A stretch of DNA of 11,022 nucleotides, from NCBI GenBank assembly GCA_003695015.1, contig RFJD01000539.1, forward strand, positions 1 through 11,022, in the 5' to 3' direction. The translations under genes and the position numbers were made by a program. This document shows positions 1 through 6,999 of this stretch, one piece after another (positions within the stretch are counted from its first letter, which is position 1; each line of letters starts with the position of its first letter). The DNA is from Verrucomicrobiota bacterium. GTDB taxonomy: Bacteria; Verrucomicrobiota; Verrucomicrobiia; Limisphaerales; J093. Below the pieces are notes generated by a model. It was given only the letters and a program-made list of their open reading frames with translations. It was not told where the DNA came from and did no database searches.

Positions 1-196
1 CAAGACCGGCCACCTCCGCCACGTCCACGCCTTGTCCGGCTGCTTCTGGAAGGATGGCGAACCGGTCCTGGTCTTCAGCGTGCTCGTCAACGAGGCCGTT
101 GCCCCGGCTCCGACCTCCGAAGCCGACCCCGTTTGCGCCCGCATTGACGCCATCCTCCGCCAGGTGGCCGGGACCCTCCAAACCGCCACCCTCTGA
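1..196 (+). CDS. dacB: D-alanyl-D-alanine carboxypeptidase/endopeptidase (PBP4, DacB family), C-terminal fragment
   Basis: Only the last 64 codons are inside the window (reading frame begins at base 2, stop TGA 194-196). The fragment opens with K-T-G, the third conserved active-site motif of serine penicillin-binding proteins. It continues with ALSG, a hydrophobic strand VLVFSVLVN and a final IDAILRQVA helix, which is the usual C-terminal layout of PBP4/DacB proteins (KTG..., ALSGY, LVFSILVN, IDAI). Family members act in the periplasm on peptidoglycan, removing terminal D-Ala and cutting cross-links. The SxxK and SxN motifs and the signal peptide lie upstream of the window and cannot be checked. 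The residue after KTG is His, where Thr is common. No terminator hairpin was seen directly after the stop. Family assignment is fairly good; the exact subfamily is inferred from a short tail. Confidence 0.72.
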   Translation, partial: KTGHLRHVHALSGCFWKDGEPVLVFSVLVNEAVAPAPTSEADPVCARIDAILRQVAGTLQTATL

Positions 197-437
197 GCTC
201 CACGCCTTGCCGTCCCGGTTTCCAAGTCGCAAAGGCTGCCCCGCCTCTTCCCGCGGCCGACGCAAACCACACCAATTCCGTCTTGACGCCCGCCGCAGGA
301 AACCAGCTTAATGAGTCTGTAAACCGATCGCGCCGTGGTGCAATAGACCATCAAAGCTGGCGGCCGCACGAAGGCCCTATCGGCGAAGCTTGTTCGGCGC
401 AAGAAGAATCAAGTTTGCGTGAAAGACTCATAACGCC

Positions 438-2633
438 GTGAGCATCGAAATAAAGTTCGACATCCCGCTGGTTGCGGCCTTGGCACTCAGGGAGAAGCAG
501 ATTCAGCAGAACTACCGGCCCATAATAGCCGTTCATAAGTGGTTTGCGCGGCGTCCAGGTACGCTGTTCCGGTCACTGATACTCGCCGAGTTTGGCGACG
601 CACCGCTTGCCGACAGTTACTTTCGGGCCAATGAGTTTCCAGGGCGTACAGTTGCCGACCCATTCATGGGTGGCGGTACGCCTCTGATCGAAGCTAACCG
701 CGTCGGCTGCGACGTAATCGGCTTCGACATAAATCCGATGGCGGCATGGATCGTTCGCGAGGAAATCGAGCATCTAGATGTGGATGCCTATCAGGAGGAA
801 GCAAGCCGGTTACTAAGCAAGCTTCGCGCCGCAATCGGCGACCTTTACGTGACGGATTGCCCGGTATACGGCGATACTGACGTACCAGTGAAGTACTTTC
901 TCTGGGTGAAGACCATCAGGTGCGAGTCGTGCGGCGAGTCCGTTGATCTCTTTCCCGGCTATCTTGTCTCGGAAGACGCCCGGCATCCAAAGAACGTACT
1001 GGTTTGCCCGAAATGCGGTGAGCTGAATGAGGTAGACGATCTCAAGGAGCTTGGTACTTGCCGGACGTGCGCTGCGCGCCTACGCGTTGAAGGTCCCGCC
1101 GGACGCGGCCGCTGTGCCTGTCCCCATTGCGGCTACGAAAACCGCTACCCGCGTACGGAGGATGGCCCGTTGCGCCATCGTCTGTTCGCGATCGAATACT
1201 ACAATCCGAACCGGAAGGCCGTACATAAAGGACGCTTCTTCAAAAAACCGGATGCTAGGGACCTTGCGCGAGTTGCCGCTGCCGAGAAGCGCTGGCAGCG
1301 CGCGCGGCCGCGCTTCGTTCCCGATGAGGAAATCCTTGCGGGCGATGAAACCGACCGTCTCCGCCGTTGGGGCTATAGCCATTACCGGCAGATGTTCAAT
1401 GAGCGGCAGCTTTTGGGCCTAGAATTTAGCTGCCGCTTGATTCAGGAGGTGAAGGACGATCGCGTGCGCCATGCGCTCGCGACGAACCTTTCGGACTTGC
1501 TGCGGTATCAGAACATGCTATGCCGGTATGACACTTGGGCCTTGAAGTCGCTCGATATCTTTTCGGTGCACGGATTTCCTGTTGGCCTTGTGCAGTGCGA
1601 GTCCAATGTGCTCGGAATTGTCAACGGGAACAATATCAATGTTGGTTCGGGCGGCTGGACGAATATCATCGAGAAGTACGCGAAGGCGAAACGCTACTGC
1701 GATGCGCCATTCGAGGTACGGCGGAAGGGTGCGCGCAACGTGCGTGTGCCGGTTCCGGAGGAGTGGATTGGCGAGCGGCGTAATGGCCGACGGCCGCGTA
1801 AGGTCGCCATTCACTGCCGCGATGCGGCCATGGCCAAAGTTGCGCCGAAGAGCTTGGATGCGGTGTTCACAGACCCGCCGTATTTCGGCAACGTGCAGTA
1901 CGGGGAGTTGATGGACTTTTGCTATGTCTGGCTGCGGCGTCTTGTTGGCGCCGAGGCTGAAGGTTTTACCCGTCGATCGACACGCAGCAATGAGGAGCTG
2001 ACCGGAAATGTCACCAAGGGACGGGATCTTGAGCACTTCACTGAAGGGCTTGCGCGGGTATTCACGAACATGGCGCATGCGCTTAAGCCCGGTGCGCCGT
2101 TGGTATTCACGTATCATCATAACAAACTGGAAGCGTATTTCGCTGTCGGCGTCGCGATCCTCGACTCCGGTCTGACCTGTTCGGCTTCGCTTCCGTGCCC
2201 CGCGGAAATGGGCGGATCGATCCACATTCACGGAACTGCGTCGTCCATCGTTGACACGATTTTTGTTTGCCGCGATAAGGGACGAGCACCCCGCCAATGG
2301 CTGTTCCAGTCCGCCGAGGAACTGGCGGCCATCGTCTCGCGAGACCTTTCTCAGCTTGCGGAGGCAGGCCGCAAGCCGAGCAGAGGTGACACCCGCTGCA
2401 TTATTTTTGGCCATCTAACCCGCATGGCGGTCTGGAATCTTCGCAAGGGCTGGGACTCTGCACTGCCAATAGGTGAAAAGCTTGACAGATTCGCGGACGC
2501 GCTCGGACAGCTTGCAGACCCTGAAGAAGTGTCCGCCTGCGTCGTGTGTGACAAGCGAGTGTCTGCTCCTGCCGGGCCGCTGTTCGCGGCGGCTGAATCA
2601 AGAGAAAGGGCGCGAGATGCCGTCGCGTTTTGA
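438..2633 (+). CDS. Zinc-ribbon DNA methyltransferase (COG1743/DUF1156-like), modification enzyme of an R-M pair
   Basis: This 731-residue protein probably methylates adenine N6 (or cytosine N4) in DNA using S-adenosylmethionine. The SAM-binding motif D-P-F-M-G-G-G is at residues 74-80 and is followed by FDINP (96-100). The catalytic DPPY is at 479-482. SAM motif first and DPPY last, with a long insert between, is the alpha-type order. The insert carries Cys pairs of zinc-ribbon type: C162/C165, C190/C193, C208/C211 and C228/C231. A further CxxC lies near the C-terminus (701-704). The N-terminus, with HKWFARRP at 33-40, resembles DUF1156/COG1743 methylases. The start is GTG: an in-frame stop at 420-422 excludes anything earlier, and no strong ribosome-binding site is visible (GAAAG at 421-425 is distant). 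The nuclease gene begins inside its last codons, which supports a restriction-modification role. Composition is less GC-rich than the flanks, consistent with horizontal acquisition. Target sequence and exact base methylated are unknown. Confidence 0.85.
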   Translation: MSIEIKFDIPLVAALALREKQIQQNYRPIIAVHKWFARRPGTLFRSLILAEFGDAPLADSYFRANEFPGRTVADPFMGGGTPLIEANRVGCDVIGFDINPMAAWIVREEIEHLDVDAYQEEASRLLSKLRAAIGDLYVTDCPVYGDTDVPVKYFLWVKTIRCESCGESVDLFPGYLVSEDARHPKNVLVCPKCGELNEVDDLKELGTCRTCAARLRVEGPAGRGRCACPHCGYENRYPRTEDGPLRHRLFAIEYYNPNRKAVHKGRFFKKPDARDLARVAAAEKRWQRARPRFVPDEEILAGDETDRLRRWGYSHYRQMFNERQLLGLEFSCRLIQEVKDDRVRHALATNLSDLLRYQNMLCRYDTWALKSLDIFSVHGFPVGLVQCESNVLGIVNGNNINVGSGGWTNIIEKYAKAKRYCDAPFEVRRKGARNVRVPVPEEWIGERRNGRRPRKVAIHCRDAAMAKVAPKSLDAVFTDPPYFGNVQYGELMDFCYVWLRRLVGAEAEGFTRRSTRSNEELTGNVTKGRDLEHFTEGLARVFTNMAHALKPGAPLVFTYHHNKLEAYFAVGVAILDSGLTCSASLPCPAEMGGSIHIHGTASSIVDTIFVCRDKGRAPRQWLFQSAEELAAIVSRDLSQLAEAGRKPSRGDTRCIIFGHLTRMAVWNLRKGWDSALPIGEKLDRFADALGQLADPEEVSACVVCDKRVSAPAGPLFAAAESRERARDAVAF

Positions 2634-3636
2634 CGTCGATTACCGGGACCCCAATATTGCATGGGATGTCCTTATTGATGAAGTGTTCGGGGAGCTGACT
2701 TCGAGCTTTCTTGAAATGCCGAAGGGTGAGGGGTTTATCGACTACCAGACCTTCGAGAAAGGTTACCAGGCACTGAAGCGACACACGGACGCCTTTGCCA
2801 AGGTCACGACGGATTCTGTTTTCGCCGCTGTGCAGGAGGCCCCGATTGCTTTCATTGTGTTTCGCTGCATTCTCGGTTTCTCGCCGCCAGAATGGGCCTA
2901 TGTGACAAGGGAGATGACGGGCATTGAGGTGGGGCAGAGTGCGGCCCGCTCTCTTGACCGCCGCATGCGGCTGAAGCCTATGACTCCGCTCAATGTAGCG
3001 AGCGGGGCTACGGTCCGCCGCATCCGCAGTATGATCGAGGCCGGTGTGCATCTGCTGGCTCAAGGTCCCGGTGTCGTGCCGCCGGGCGTCGTGCACCGGC
3101 TGGACAAGGCGGATACTGCGGGAGGGTTCAAGAGCCTGCAGCACATTGCGGACCTTGGCGCACCGTACTCCATGCTCCTTTACGAGCGTTTCCTTGGGCG
3201 TCCCTACGCGACGCATCGGGATTCCGTGAGCGAACTGGTTGGTGAGGTTGTTGAAGTGGCGGTTAAGAATGTTCTTACGCAGAGCAAAGTTAGCTTCCGC
3301 GAGACCAAGCGCGCTGAGCGGATTCCAGGATTTGATCAGGCTCCAGATTTCATCATACCCGATGAATTCGCCCCGGTCGCCATAATCGAAGCGAAGTTGA
3401 CCGAAGACGACGGCACGGCGCGCGACAAGGTGGCCCGGGTACAGCGCCTGCGCACGCTTCGTGACGAGAAGGGCAAGGACTATGATGTCATTGCCTGCAT
3501 TGCTGGACGCGGGTTCAAGGTGAGGCGCGAGGACATGCGGCGCCTGCTGCAGGCCACCGATGGCAAGGTTTTCACGCTGAGGACGATGCATCTGCTGATC
3601 GATCATACGCGCATTCGGGAGTATCGTGTGAGATGA
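2617..3636 (+). CDS. Putative restriction endonuclease, PD-(D/E)XK fold, partner of the upstream methylase
   Basis: This 339-residue protein most likely cuts DNA that lacks the partner's methylation. A PD-(D/E)XK core is visible: P243-D244, then thirteen residues, then E258-A-K260 in a hydrophobic strand (IIEAK). An acidic helix near E210 (ELVGEVVEVAV) could supply the family's N-terminal Glu. The first 200 residues match nothing I recognise and may hold the recognition domain. I chose ATG 2617 over earlier in-frame starts because it has AAAGG (2605-2609) seven bases upstream and the conserved-looking sequence begins there; earlier codons lie wholly inside the methylase gene. It overlaps the methylase by 17 bases, so translation is probably coupled, which would make methylation come first. 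Composition matches the methylase and is lower in GC than the flanks. Nuclease assignment rests on the motif and context. An alternative is a nuclease of another DNA-processing system. Confidence 0.7.
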   Translation: MPSRFDVDYRDPNIAWDVLIDEVFGELTSSFLEMPKGEGFIDYQTFEKGYQALKRHTDAFAKVTTDSVFAAVQEAPIAFIVFRCILGFSPPEWAYVTREMTGIEVGQSAARSLDRRMRLKPMTPLNVASGATVRRIRSMIEAGVHLLAQGPGVVPPGVVHRLDKADTAGGFKSLQHIADLGAPYSMLLYERFLGRPYATHRDSVSELVGEVVEVAVKNVLTQSKVSFRETKRAERIPGFDQAPDFIIPDEFAPVAIIEAKLTEDDGTARDKVARVQRLRTLRDEKGKDYDVIACIAGRGFKVRREDMRRLLQATDGKVFTLRTMHLLIDHTRIREYRVR

Positions 3637-3710
3637 AGATGTTGGCACGGCATCAGGTTGCGCCTAAGAGCGAGTCGCGGCGGACAGGCCGCTCTGCGGG
3701 CCGTCGCTGA
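3633..3710 (+). CDS. Possible 25-codon ORF overlapping the nuclease stop
   Basis: An ATG at 3633 overlaps the nuclease stop codon (ATGA) and opens a basic, Arg/Ser-rich reading frame of 25 codons ending at TGA 3708-3710. The overlap is what translational coupling looks like. The product is too short and too unremarkable to assign, and it could equally be chance or the stump of a gene lost during insertion. No homologous family is recognised. Confidence 0.15.
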   Translation: MKMLARHQVAPKSESRRTGRSAGRR

Positions 3711-4118
3711 ACTGGCGCATCAAGCACAGATCATGTTCAAGCGACTGCTCAAGTTCGTGACGCCCTTTCGCCCCGATGCCAAGCTGCTCCAAGCGCGAGA
3801 GAAAGCTTATCTGCGCGCGTTTGGGGTCGGACCGCAGATACTGTGTTCCACGGATTGCAAAGCGCTGTGCATCGATCTTTGCGTGTTCCCCCTCATGGCC
3901 AGAGTGACGTCCATGCCGTGTTGACCGGCTGGCTTGCTCGGTGCTTTGATGGCGTGGCATGAGGCGTGGGCTTCTTGGCGGGGCGGGGCCGCGAATCGGG
4001 CGGCATGACGGGTTTTGAAGAGGGCGGCCCGAGGCCCTCCTTGCGGCGGCGGGCGTTGCGGCGGGTGGGGCCGGAGGACAAGCAGTCTGGTTTCATTACT
4101 GGTTGCGTGGCAGAGCAC
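3637..4118 (+). other. Gene-poor stretch between the R-M module and the membrane protein gene
   Basis: I see no convincing gene here. Open frames of 88-121 codons exist on both strands, but they overlap one another, lack recognisable motifs and have no good ribosome-binding site. The left part (to about 3930) keeps the lower-GC composition of the restriction-modification module. The right part (about 3960-4080) is GC-rich like the flanks, so a composition boundary falls around 3930-3960. No terminal inverted repeats, transposase motifs or long direct repeats were noticed. It may be the decayed edge of the acquired segment. Confidence 0.4.
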
Positions 4119-4140
4119 CAATGACATGAGGGAGTCATTG
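4119..4140 (+). promoter_or_regulatory. Inverted repeat with the Shine-Dalgarno in its loop, upstream of the membrane protein start
   Basis: CAATGAC (4119-4125) and GTCATTG (4134-4140) are perfect 7-base inverted repeats around the 8-base loop ATGAGGGA. The loop contains the purine-rich GAGGGA that best serves as ribosome-binding site for ATG 4144, nine bases beyond it. In RNA this would be a small hairpin presenting the ribosome-binding site in its loop; in DNA it is a dyad that a regulator could bind. The symmetry is seen directly, while function is inference. It also argues for 4144 rather than the in-frame ATG at 4126, which lies within the loop. Confidence 0.45.
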
Positions 4141-4143
4141 ACG

Positions 4144-4665
4144 ATGCGTAAATACACAACATCGGAAACCATTATCGCGAACGTTCCGTACGTTGTGATG
4201 GTTCTCTTGGGAGCGGTGACGTTGGCTTATACCGGTGGATGGTCCGCTTGGAGATTCGCGGGTGTTGTCGGCTATCTTGCCTACGGTATCGTGGGCGCTG
4301 TCTGGATCATGGTTTTCGTGTGTCCCTACTGCCAGTACTACGCGAGCACGGGATGTCCATGCGGCTACGGCATGATATCGGCCCGAATCGTCACGAAGGG
4401 GGACCGAGACTGTTTCGTGGAGAAGTTCAGGCGTCACATATTCGCCATCGTTCCGCTGTGGATCATACCGGTGGTCTGCGGCGGAATCGCGTTGTGGCGT
4501 TCCTTTTCGTGGCCGCTGGTCGGTCTGGTTCTGGCTTTTGTCGGGGAAGCGTGGGTTGTTCTGCCCATCGTGTCGAAAAAGCATGGATGCGCCGAGTGCC
4601 CCCAGAAGGAGCAATGCCCGTGGATGGCAAGAGGAGCGAAGGACGCCCAGCATCGGCCTGCTTGA
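4144..4665 (+). CDS. Four-helix integral membrane protein with paired Cys clusters (unnamed family)
   Basis: This 173-residue protein has four hydrophobic segments at about 10-30, 36-60, 99-119 and 122-143. A Cys cluster follows helix 2 (C60, C63, C71, C73: CPYC then CPCGYG). A second follows helix 4 near the C-terminus (C149, C152, C158: CxxC then CPW). With four helices both clusters would lie on the same side of the membrane, so they could jointly bind a metal or iron-sulfur centre or form redox disulfides. From memory, small membrane proteins with this CPYC/CPCGYG/CPW pattern occur in diverse bacteria as uncharacterised proteins; I know of no established function. ATG 4144 is preferred because GAGGGA lies nine bases upstream. 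No operon partner is adjacent, and composition is intermediate between the R-M module and the GC-rich flank. Confidence 0.8.
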   Translation: MRKYTTSETIIANVPYVVMVLLGAVTLAYTGGWSAWRFAGVVGYLAYGIVGAVWIMVFVCPYCQYYASTGCPCGYGMISARIVTKGDRDCFVEKFRRHIFAIVPLWIIPVVCGGIALWRSFSWPLVGLVLAFVGEAWVVLPIVSKKHGCAECPQKEQCPWMARGAKDAQHRPA

Positions 4666-5063
4666 GACCGCTGACAACCGTGTGCCGCGGGAGCGCATGC
4701 GCCAGACGCCCCGGCGCGCGGCCGCCGGAAGCGATCGAACGAGCCAAGCCCACGGCGAAGCGAGAGAGGAACCCGGTCAAGAGCGACACGATCGCGGCGA
4801 TGGCCGGCTAGAAAGTCCATCTTTGGCCGGTGGCTGACGCCCTGCGCAATGCCTTCCTGCCGGAGTGCATCACCGACGACTTGTGGGTGAAGGCCACCGG
4901 GAAGTTCATCGGAAGGGTTCTCTGCTGGAATTCAAGCGCAAAGACGCCATGGCGCCCGGGCGCAAAGAGGGCCAAGGCCCATCCTCTGCGTCTTGGCGTC
5001 TTGGCGTTGAAAGAGAACGAGTCGTGCTGGCCCGCGGCTGGATGCCAGCCAGTAGCTGTGGTT
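4666..5063 (+). other. Intergenic region without a recognisable gene, containing a palindromic repeat
   Basis: Several overlapping open frames cross this stretch on both strands, as expected for GC-rich DNA. None has a recognisable motif or a supported start. It lies between the end of the plus-strand membrane protein gene and the end of minus-strand trmB, so it is a convergent intergenic region. The only clear structure is the 81-base imperfect palindrome described separately. A short GTG-started frame at 4830 (about 80 codons) runs straight through that palindrome, which argues against it being a gene. Confidence 0.5.
4931..5011. repeat. Imperfect palindromic intergenic element (CGCAAAGACGC type)
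   Basis: The left arm reads TTCAAGCGCAAAGACGCC (4931-4948). The complement of the right arm reads TTCAACGCCAAGACGCC (5011 back to 4995). The centre is a perfect GGGCC-AA-GGCCC (4969-4980). The arms contain short repeated units of the form (C)GC(A/C)AAGACGC. Such (CGCNAAGACGC)n elements are, from memory, scattered in intergenic DNA of several high-GC environmental phyla. Lying 52-132 bases past the trmB stop, it could fold into a long hairpin in transcripts from either side and may act as a terminator or RNA-stability element. Structure is seen directly; dispersal and role are inference. Confidence 0.65.
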
Positions 5064-5678
5064 TCAGCCGGTTGATCGCTTGCGGTAGCTGGCGCGGTGG
5101 ATGGCGCGGCCTTCGGCGAGGAATTCTTTTTCGAAGTCGGTCTGAACGGCCAAGAGGTCGGGTGGGGTGGGGACGGGTTCGAAGCCGGGATGGGCGGCGA
5201 AGACGGTCTGCATCTGCTCGAAGTAGTCGGCGTGGTCGGTGCGCAGGTGGACGCAGCCGGCGGGTTGCAGGGCGTTCCAAGCGAGGCGGACGAACTCCTC
5301 GTTGACCAAGCGGCGCCAGCGGTGGCGTTTCTTGGGCCAGGGGTCGGGGAAATAGACGTGCAACGCCACGATGCTCGCCGGCGGCAGGAGGTATCGCATG
5401 AAGTAGGCGGCTTCGATGCGGATGCCGCGGATGTTGAGGAGCCCCAAGCGACGGCCTTTGCGGTCGATCTTGCGGAGCCGGCCGAAGAGGCGTTCGATGC
5501 CGACGAAGTTGTGCTCCGGATGGCGGGCGGCGTATTCGAGGAGGAAGGAGCCGTCGCCGGCGCCGAGTTCGAGTTCGACCGGCCGGCGTTCGGGGAACAG
5601 CGCGGCCAGATCGACCGGGTCGGTCAGGGAGGTGATTTCGTGGAGCAGGGACTCGGGCAGGACGCCGGGCGTGGTCAT
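5064..5678 (-). CDS. trmB: tRNA (guanine-N7-)-methyltransferase TrmB
   Basis: This 204-residue cytosolic enzyme transfers a methyl group from SAM to N7 of guanosine 46 in the tRNA variable loop. The SAM-binding ELGAGDGSF is at residues 36-44, followed by the acidic strand end FVGIE (58-62). The family signature FPDPWPKKRH is at 110-119. The C-terminal substrate-site motifs TDHADY (147-152) and TDFE...G..I (180-193) are also present. Length fits the family (roughly 200-240). The start ATG (complement of 5676-5678) overlaps the stop of the upstream FIST gene as ATGA. No Shine-Dalgarno precedes it, so it is probably translated by coupling. In-frame codons further upstream lie inside the FIST gene and add proline/arginine-rich sequence unlike TrmB, so they were excluded. 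All expected signature motifs are intact. Confidence 0.95.
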   Translation of the reverse strand: MTTPGVLPESLLHEITSLTDPVDLAALFPERRPVELELGAGDGSFLLEYAARHPEHNFVGIERLFGRLRKIDRKGRRLGLLNIRGIRIEAAYFMRYLLPPASIVALHVYFPDPWPKKRHRWRRLVNEEFVRLAWNALQPAGCVHLRTDHADYFEQMQTVFAAHPGFEPVPTPPDLLAVQTDFEKEFLAEGRAIHRASYRKRSTG

Positions 5679-6874
5679 CGGCTGGTGAAGAGGGCGAGGG
5701 AGGCGGTGTAGCCGTGGAGGTGGTTGCGGTCGCCGATGGGGCCGAGTTCGCCGTTGCAGAAGAACCCGGTGACCCCGGTGGGCCCGAGGAACTGCTGGAC
5801 CAAGTCGGCGTCGTGGTGAGGGCGCTGGAACATCTGGCGGCCGCGCCCGTTGCACAGGCAGAGGCAGCCGCCGAAGATCGTCCGGTGGCGGAGCTCCCGG
5901 CGGGCCCGGTCGAGCAACGCGGCGAGGTCTTCGCTGGCGGATTCGGCGTCGCGGCATTGGAACTGGACCGACTGGCCGGTGCGGGGATGGGCGCCGACGG
6001 CGAGGGCGCCGCTCTTGGGATCGCCGCCCAGGAGGTTGCGGATGAGGAAATCGCCGCGGCGGAAGTCTTCCTTGTATTCATCGGCGACCAGGCCGACCAG
6101 CAGGTTGCCGCGGACGCGTTCTTGTTCGTCGGCGGGGAGGCTGTTGAAGGTGTCGGCCAGGACCTCGTAGGCGGGGCGGTTGCCGATTTCGCGGATGAGG
6201 TTGCCCTCGGCCCGGGTGATGGTCCAGGGCTGGCCGATGGGGGTGCAGCCCTGGGAGACGACGCGTTCGAGCCGGATGCCGCCGCCGATCGAGACCGCCA
6301 CGCCGCCGTCTTCGAACACCTCGCCGTCGAGGTAAACCTGCGAGCGGGGTTCGCCCTTGGGACCGGTGGCCAGCCCGCCGATCATCGGCCGGCCTGGCCA
6401 GGCTTCGTTCCATTGGGCCAGCCAACTGTCGCCGTCCAAGTGGAACGGATCGACGAACACCAGCCAGCCGTCGGTGTTCTCGGGGCGGACGCCGGTGGTT
6501 TTCCACCACCAGTCGGGCCCGGAGGCGGCTTCGATCATGGCTTGGTCGAACCGGGTGGCCCGCACCTCGGCTTCGGGCAGGTGGTACAACCCGAGGACCA
6601 AACCGCCGAGGTTTTCCAGCTCGTAGCCGTTGACGACGAGCCCCTGGCCGGAGCAGCCCACCAACAACGGGATCCGGGCGTGGACCCGCAGCAATTCGAG
6701 CGTTTCCGCGGCCTGAGCGAAGAAATCCGGGTGCATGAAGACGGTGCCCAGGGTCACTTCGCCGGCGCGCAAGCCGGCCCGCAGGGACTCCGCCCACTCG
6801 CGCAGGCCGGCCTCGTCCCCGGGTTCGCCGTCCCAGTGCCCCGTGACGGAGAACTCGTTCACGAAGATCTGCAT
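5675..6874 (-). CDS. FIST N- and C-domain protein (putative small-ligand sensor)
   Basis: This 399-residue soluble protein has no signal peptide or membrane segment. The FIST N-domain spans roughly residues 30-220, with LLVGCSGQGLV (71-81) and MIGGLA (164-169). The FIST C-domain follows to about 395, with GNLLVGLVADEY (256-267), GALAVG (289-294), and the hallmark run near the end: PHHDA (352-356) and GFFCNGELGPIG (370-381), then LHGYTASLALF. FIST domains are thought to sense small ligands, possibly amino acids, in signal transduction. Here the module stands alone with no kinase or methyl-accepting domain fused. The start ATG (complement of 6872-6874) has AGGG seven bases upstream on the minus strand. 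The gene overlaps trmB by four bases, so the two form an operon. Ligand and output are unknown. Confidence 0.9.
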   Translation of the reverse strand: MQIFVNEFSVTGHWDGEPGDEAGLREWAESLRAGLRAGEVTLGTVFMHPDFFAQAAETLELLRVHARIPLLVGCSGQGLVVNGYELENLGGLVLGLYHLPEAEVRATRFDQAMIEAASGPDWWWKTTGVRPENTDGWLVFVDPFHLDGDSWLAQWNEAWPGRPMIGGLATGPKGEPRSQVYLDGEVFEDGGVAVSIGGGIRLERVVSQGCTPIGQPWTITRAEGNLIREIGNRPAYEVLADTFNSLPADEQERVRGNLLVGLVADEYKEDFRRGDFLIRNLLGGDPKSGALAVGAHPRTGQSVQFQCRDAESASEDLAALLDRARRELRHRTIFGGCLCLCNGRGRQMFQRPHHDADLVQQFLGPTGVTGFFCNGELGPIGDRNHLHGYTASLALFTSR

Positions 6875-6970
6875 GCGCGCACCCTACCGGCGGAGGGCCC
6901 GGAGCGCAAAGACCAACCGGCCCGATGCCGGATCGCTCACCGGCCAGCCCGGCAAAACCGCCCTCGCCAT

Positions 6971-6999
6971 TTGACAGGAGGCCCAACCGGGGTTACTCG
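6971..6999 (+). promoter_or_regulatory. Weak candidate promoter upstream of the nitroreductase
   Basis: A perfect -35 hexamer TTGACA lies at 6971-6976. Seventeen bases later there is only a poor -10 match (TACTCG, 6994-6999). It points toward the nitroreductase and would leave a leader of about 125 bases. In DNA this GC-rich the perfect -35 box stands out, but the weak -10 makes this a low-confidence call. Confidence 0.25.

Noticed and set aside
1518..2414. Minus-strand open frame (298 codons) opposite the methylase
   Set aside because: It lies fully antisense to the region encoding the catalytic DPPY motif and has no recognisable domain.
2473..2616. Earlier in-frame start for the nuclease (48 extra residues)
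   Set aside because: The added residues lie entirely inside the methylase gene and look unrelated to a protein N-terminus; ATG 2617 has a better-placed AAAGG.
2401..3648. Minus-strand open frame (415 codons) opposite the nuclease
   Set aside because: Its sequence shows no motif, while the plus-strand frame has a PD-(D/E)XK core, a ribosome-binding site and coupling to the methylase.
3664..4172. Minus-strand frames that might be a transposase remnant next to the R-M module
   Set aside because: No DDE or other transposase motif, no terminal inverted repeats and no target duplication could be seen.
4906..6081. Minus-strand Pro/Arg-rich open frame of 391 codons over trmB and FIST
   Set aside because: Out-of-frame shadow with low-complexity Pro/Arg/Ser composition and no motifs; trmB and FIST in the other frame are clear.
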